Assembly (NCBI RefSeq): GCF_030409945.1
Contig: NZ_JAUFQV010000043.1
Span: 62,001 to 126,000, forward strand
Length of the DNA: 64,000 nucleotides
DNA from: Vibrio tapetis subsp. quintayensis
GTDB lineage: Bacteria; Pseudomonadota; Gammaproteobacteria; Enterobacterales; Vibrionaceae
Direction: 5' to 3'
A program made the position numbers and the translations under genes. This document shows, piece by piece, positions 60,237 through 64,000 of this stretch; the first letter of the stretch is position 1, and each line of letters begins with the position of its first letter. Under the pieces are notes generated by a model that saw nothing but the letters and a program-made list of their open reading frames with translations, made no database searches and was not told the DNA's origin.

Positions 60237-63200
60237 ATGAAAGTCACTTTCAATGGACACGATTACACAGTAGACCAATCGCAGTCTATTTTAAGCGCAG
60301 CTGAGTCCGTTGGTGTCGAGATACCGACCTTGTGCGGATACAGTCAGCAAGAAGAAAAACAACCATGTGACATCTGTGTGGTTGAAGTGTGTGGCAAAGG
60401 CCAAGTAAGAGCGTGTGAAACAAAATTAGAAGCTGGAATGAACGTGACTACTCAGTCACCAGCACTAAGTGAACACCGTCAACATGCACTGAGCAAAATC
60501 CTGTCTGACCACAATGCCGATTGTGAAGCGCCGTGCCAAGTGGCGTGTCCTGCCCATGTTGATATTCAGTCTTACTTATTTAGCATTGCTCAAAATGAGC
60601 ATCAGCAAGCGGTAGGAGTGATCAAAAAAACACTGCCGATGCCTATTTCAGTTGGCCGTGTTTGCCCTGCGTTTTGTGAAGCTGAATGTCGCCGTGGATT
60701 AGTGGATGACTCCATCGCAATTCGTCATGTAAAACGTCACGCGGCGGACATAGACATTGAAATGGCAACCCCAATCACACCAGAGAAAAAACCAACCAAC
60801 GGCAAAAAAGTCGCCATTGTTGGTGCAGGCCCTGGTGGGTTAACGTGTGGGTACTACCTAAGTTATGCAGGCTTTGAAGTAACAGTACTAGAGTCGATGC
60901 CCAAAGCGGGCGGCTGGCTGCAGTATGGTATTCCCGAATACCGCTTACCTAAAGCTCTCCTTGACCGCGAAATTGCGCATATGTGCAAAGGCGGTATGAA
61001 AGTAGAGTGCAATAAAGAAGTTGGACGAGACTACAGCTTAACTTCTCTAAAACAAGATTATGATGCCGTTGTATTGGCGGTTGGCGCCTCTAAAGCCGTC
61101 ACCGCTCGTTACACTGGCAGTGACCTAGCCGGTTGCTACCTAGGGGTAGATTACCTAAAAGACTACCTAACTGACCAAACTTACGTAACGGGCAAGAAAG
61201 TTGCGGTAATTGGCGGTGGTAACACGGCTATAGACTGTGCGCGTACTGCGGTACGTGATGGCGCGGACACCACCATCGTTTATCGCCGTACTCTTGCCGA
61301 AATGCCAGCTGAAGATCATGAAATCCACGCGGCGCAAGAAGAAGGGGTTAACTTTGTTTTTCTGACTAACCCTGTAGAAAATATTGCTGACGATAATGGC
61401 CAAGTTAGCATTGTAAAATGCGAGAAAATGAAATTAGGTGAGCCGAGTGAATCTGGTCGTCGTCGCCCAGAACCTACCGGTGAGTTTGTTGAATTAGAGT
61501 TTGATACGGTGATCTCTGCACTTTCTCAAGAACCGGATACTGCTTTTATGCATGGCCATGAAGAAAGCTTGCCACTTAATCGTTGGGGTACTGCTGAGTC
61601 AGACGAATCTTCCATGCACCACGGAGATAATGTCTTCAGTATTGGTGACTTCCGTCGAGGACCAGCAACCGCGATTGAAGCCATTGCTGATGCTAAAATT
61701 GCTGCAGACGCCATCGAAGGCTTGCTAATTAACGGGAAAATGGTTACTCGTAAGGCCCAGTTTAATAGCCATAAAGCGGCGAAATTGAGCATGGTGTCGG
61801 CCAAAGAATACCGTAATGAAACCGTTGCTCGTCGCCTTAAGTTTCCGCAACTTTCGCAGCAAGGCTGTGTGTCTACCTTTGAAGAAGTAGAACAAGACTC
61901 GAGCACTGAGTCGGTAATTGCAGAAGCCGCTCGCTGTTTGGAGTGTGGCTGCCAAGCCAATACTGATTGTTCACTGCGTGACTTTGCCACTGAATATGAC
62001 GTCACCAACGACAAACTAGAAAATGAAGACAAACAAATTTTCTGCGTCGACAAGAGCAGTGAATTCATCGTTTTTGACGCTAACCGCTGTATTAGTTGTG
62101 GCAGTTGTGTACAAGCCTGTCGCGACGAGGGTGTGCATGATGTATTGCAGTTTAACAGCGAAGGCAATCGCCCACATTGTGGTGATGGTGAAAGCATGGG
62201 CGACTCAGACTGCGTGCAGTGTGGTGCCTGTATTCAAGCTTGCCCGGTTGGCGCATTGGTTGATAAACGCGATAAATCTCAAGGCCGCGTAGACATGCTT
62301 AAGCCGGTTAAGACGATTTGTACCTATTGTGGTGTCGGATGTCGCGTTGTGATGTACGTAGACGAAGCCAGCAACAAAGTACGTTATGTCACTGGCGATA
62401 CCACATCCCCAGTAAACCACGGCATGTTGTGCGTGAAAGGTCGTTTTGGGTTTGATTTTGTTCAAAGTGAAGAACGTCTATCAACACCGCTTATTCGCAA
62501 AGATGGCAAGCTACAACCGGCAAGCTGGGATGAAGCCATAAGCTTGATTGGTGAGAAGTTTAGCCATATTAGAGAAGAGTTTGGTGGTAATGCATTGGCG
62601 GGATTCTCGTCGGCTAAAACCACAAACGAAGACAACTATGTATTCCAAAAACTGATCCGCCGTGAGTTTGGTACTAACAATGTCGATCACTGTGCGCGTT
62701 TGTGTCACTCAACAACGGTAACAGGTCTTGAAGCGTCGATTGGTAGTGGCGCAATGACAAACGATATTCCGAGCATTAAACACTCAGATGTGATTTTTGT
62801 GATTGGTTCAGATACTACAGCTGCTCACCCGATCATTGCCTCGCACCTGAAGCAAGCCATCAAACATGGAGGTGCTCGGTTAATTGTTGCGGATCCAAAG
62901 CGCATCGACATGGCTGACCATGCACAGCTTTACGTCGCGCAACGTCCGGGCACTGACGTCATGCTGCTTAATGGCATCATGCATCAGATCTTAAAAAATG
63001 GCTGGCAAGATCAAAGTTACATTGAACGTCGCACCGAAGGCTTTGATGAGGTGACTGCTGAATTGCTTAAAGAGGATTACAGCGCCGAGAAAGTTGAGCT
63101 AATTACAGGTGTTGCTGCCGATGATATTAAGCAAATTGCAAAAACCATTGGTACTGCGGGAATTACCGCCGTGTATTATTCTATGGGTATTACCCAGCAC

Positions 63201-64000
63201 ACCACCGGTCACGACAACGTTCGTTCGATTGCCAATTTACAAATGATGTGTGGCAACTTAGGGGTTGAAGGCGGGGGGATTAATCCACTTCGTGGTCAGT
63301 CAAATGTACAAGGTGCGTGTGACATGGGCGCATTGCCGACAGACTACCCCGGCTATCAAAAGGTGGTGGAACCTGAGCATCACGCTAAGTTTGTGAAGGC
63401 ATGGAATGCTCCGCATTTATCGAAAGAAAAAGGATTAACCCTAACAGAGATCATCGATGGCGCCTGCGATCGCAGTGTTCGCGGCTTATTCGTGATGGGC
63501 GAAAATCCAGTGTTGAGTGATCCTGACCAAAAACACGTGATTCATGGTCTGGAAAGCTTAGATTTCTTAGTGGTACAAGACATCTTCTTAACAGAAACGG
63601 CAGAGTTCGCCGATGTGGTTTTACCTTCTTATTCGTTTGCCGAAAAGAGCGGTCACTTCACTAATACTGAGCGCCGTGTACAGCGTTTAAACCCTGCGAT
63701 TAAAGCACCGGGTATTGCGCGAGAAGATTGGCGAATTATCCAAGACATTGCTCATGCTATGGGCGCAGATTGGGACTATCAATCGGTAGAGCAAATCACG
63801 CAAGAAATCACCGAAGTAACGCCTCAATATCAAGCGATCACTTGGGACCGAATTGGCAGTGAAGGTTTGCAATGGCCGTGTAATGACGCAAACCCGAATG
63901 GAACGCGCATCATGCATCAAACGGAATTTAAGCGCGGTTTGGGTGAGTTTGCGGTAGTGCCGTTTAAATACGCCGCGGAACTGCCTGATGATGAATACCC
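60237..64000 (+). CDS. Formate dehydrogenase alpha subunit, multidomain (partial, runs off window)
   Basis: Open from ATG 60237 (AAGGGGATTGTCT upstream) to the window end, 1254 codons; related proteins are near 1380. Order: N-terminal [2Fe-2S] domain (CGYSQQEEKQPCDICVVEVCG), a glutamate-synthase-small-chain-like FAD/NAD(P) module (VAIVGAGPGGLTCGYYLSYA near 192, VAVIGGGNTAIDCAR near 320), two [4Fe-4S] sets (CISCGSCVQAC near 617, CVQCGACIQACP near 659), then the molybdopterin oxidoreductase domain starting with CTYCGVGC near 695. The Mo ligand position reads CARLCHSST, Cys823, i.e. a Cys enzyme with no selenocysteine. It oxidises formate in the cytoplasm with direct NAD(P) coupling suggested by the fused module. 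Confidence 0.92.
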   Translation, partial: MKVTFNGHDYTVDQSQSILSAAESVGVEIPTLCGYSQQEEKQPCDICVVEVCGKGQVRACETKLEAGMNVTTQSPALSEHRQHALSKILSDHNADCEAPCQVACPAHVDIQSYLFSIAQNEHQQAVGVIKKTLPMPISVGRVCPAFCEAECRRGLVDDSIAIRHVKRHAADIDIEMATPITPEKKPTNGKKVAIVGAGPGGLTCGYYLSYAGFEVTVLESMPKAGGWLQYGIPEYRLPKALLDREIAHMCKGGMKVECNKEVGRDYSLTSLKQDYDAVVLAVGASKAVTARYTGSDLAGCYLGVDYLKDYLTDQTYVTGKKVAVIGGGNTAIDCARTAVRDGADTTIVYRRTLAEMPAEDHEIHAAQEEGVNFVFLTNPVENIADDNGQVSIVKCEKMKLGEPSESGRRRPEPTGEFVELEFDTVISALSQEPDTAFMHGHEESLPLNRWGTAESDESSMHHGDNVFSIGDFRRGPATAIEAIADAKIAADAIEGLLINGKMVTRKAQFNSHKAAKLSMVSAKEYRNETVARRLKFPQLSQQGCVSTFEEVEQDSSTESVIAEAARCLECGCQANTDCSLRDFATEYDVTNDKLENEDKQIFCVDKSSEFIVFDANRCISCGSCVQACRDEGVHDVLQFNSEGNRPHCGDGESMGDSDCVQCGACIQACPVGALVDKRDKSQGRVDMLKPVKTICTYCGVGCRVVMYVDEASNKVRYVTGDTTSPVNHGMLCVKGRFGFDFVQSEERLSTPLIRKDGKLQPASWDEAISLIGEKFSHIREEFGGNALAGFSSAKTTNEDNYVFQKLIRREFGTNNVDHCARLCHSTTVTGLEASIGSGAMTNDIPSIKHSDVIFVIGSDTTAAHPIIASHLKQAIKHGGARLIVADPKRIDMADHAQLYVAQRPGTDVMLLNGIMHQILKNGWQDQSYIERRTEGFDEVTAELLKEDYSAEKVELITGVAADDIKQIAKTIGTAGITAVYYSMGITQHTTGHDNVRSIANLQMMCGNLGVEGGGINPLRGQSNVQGACDMGALPTDYPGYQKVVEPEHHAKFVKAWNAPHLSKEKGLTLTEIIDGACDRSVRGLFVMGENPVLSDPDQKHVIHGLESLDFLVVQDIFLTETAEFADVVLPSYSFAEKSGHFTNTERRVQRLNPAIKAPGIAREDWRIIQDIAHAMGADWDYQSVEQITQEITEVTPQYQAITWDRIGSEGLQWPCNDANPNGTRIMHQTEFKRGLGEFAVVPFKYAAELPDDEY

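Noticed and set aside
62691..62705. Selenocysteine (UGA) at the formate dehydrogenase active site
   Set aside because: The codon is TGT (Cys), and no in-frame TGA occurs there.

Overview
The window looks like a stretch of a Vibrio chromosome: moderate GC, gamma-proteobacterial gene content, strong Shine-Dalgarno sites, VC0807-type, YggL, NorR/Hcp/Hcr and SulP-Usp genes. It may lie on the smaller chromosome, because most genes are accessory or regulatory; that is inference. No rRNA, tRNA, CRISPR array, integrase or prophage was seen. The only mobile-type gene is a REP-associated tyrosine transposase (RAYT).

Layout. (1) 1-7.8 kb, minus strand: an ECF sigma factor / ChrR anti-sigma locus followed by a long, tightly coupled operon (DUF523-DUF1722, photolyase, NTF2-like, SDR, FAD amine-oxidase-like, DUF1365). 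This is the gene set known for singlet-oxygen/photo-oxidative responses. I find two matching promoter-like sites, TGATCN-N16-CGTATT, one before the sigma gene and one before the LON-domain gene at 7.1-7.8 kb. (2) 7.9-12.4 kb: AraC regulator with divergent YqhD-type aldehyde reductase, then a chemoreceptor. (3) 12.4-28.7 kb: a patchwork of regulator/redox-enzyme units (two old-yellow-enzyme genes, nitrilase, two SDRs, quinone reductase, four LysR and one AraC regulator), a SulP-Usp operon, and a RAYT element lying between two converging LysR genes. REP-like copies sit beside the RAYT and again at 26.1-26.2 kb. (4) 28.7-37.3 kb: a MerR remnant, a VC0807-family membrane protein, a DUF1835 protein, a second chemoreceptor, and a tripartite tricarboxylate transporter operon led by an unknown 160-residue protein. 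(5) 37.3-43.1 kb: an atypical response regulator, a DEAD-box helicase, and a beta-propeller sensor diguanylate cyclase. (6) 43.2-47.8 kb: norR, hcp and hcr, with three GT-N7-AC NorR-type palindromes and a sigma-54 promoter. (7) 47.8-60 kb: PL7 alginate lyase, cytochrome b561, Gfo/Idh/MocA oxidoreductase, gamma-glutamylcyclotransferase, an EF-G2-like GTPase, a secreted EEP-family lipoprotein, a Cof-type HAD phosphatase, PhyH, YggL and small unknown genes. (8) 60.2-64 kb: a large multidomain formate dehydrogenase alpha subunit, running off the window end.

The most novel-looking signals are: a 15-codon leader ORF that ends inside the loop of an intrinsic terminator just before the EF-G2-like gene (candidate translation-coupled attenuator); the RAYT with its GGTGTGTGTCC repeats; and the two ChrR-type sigma promoters that add the LON-domain protein to the predicted regulon.
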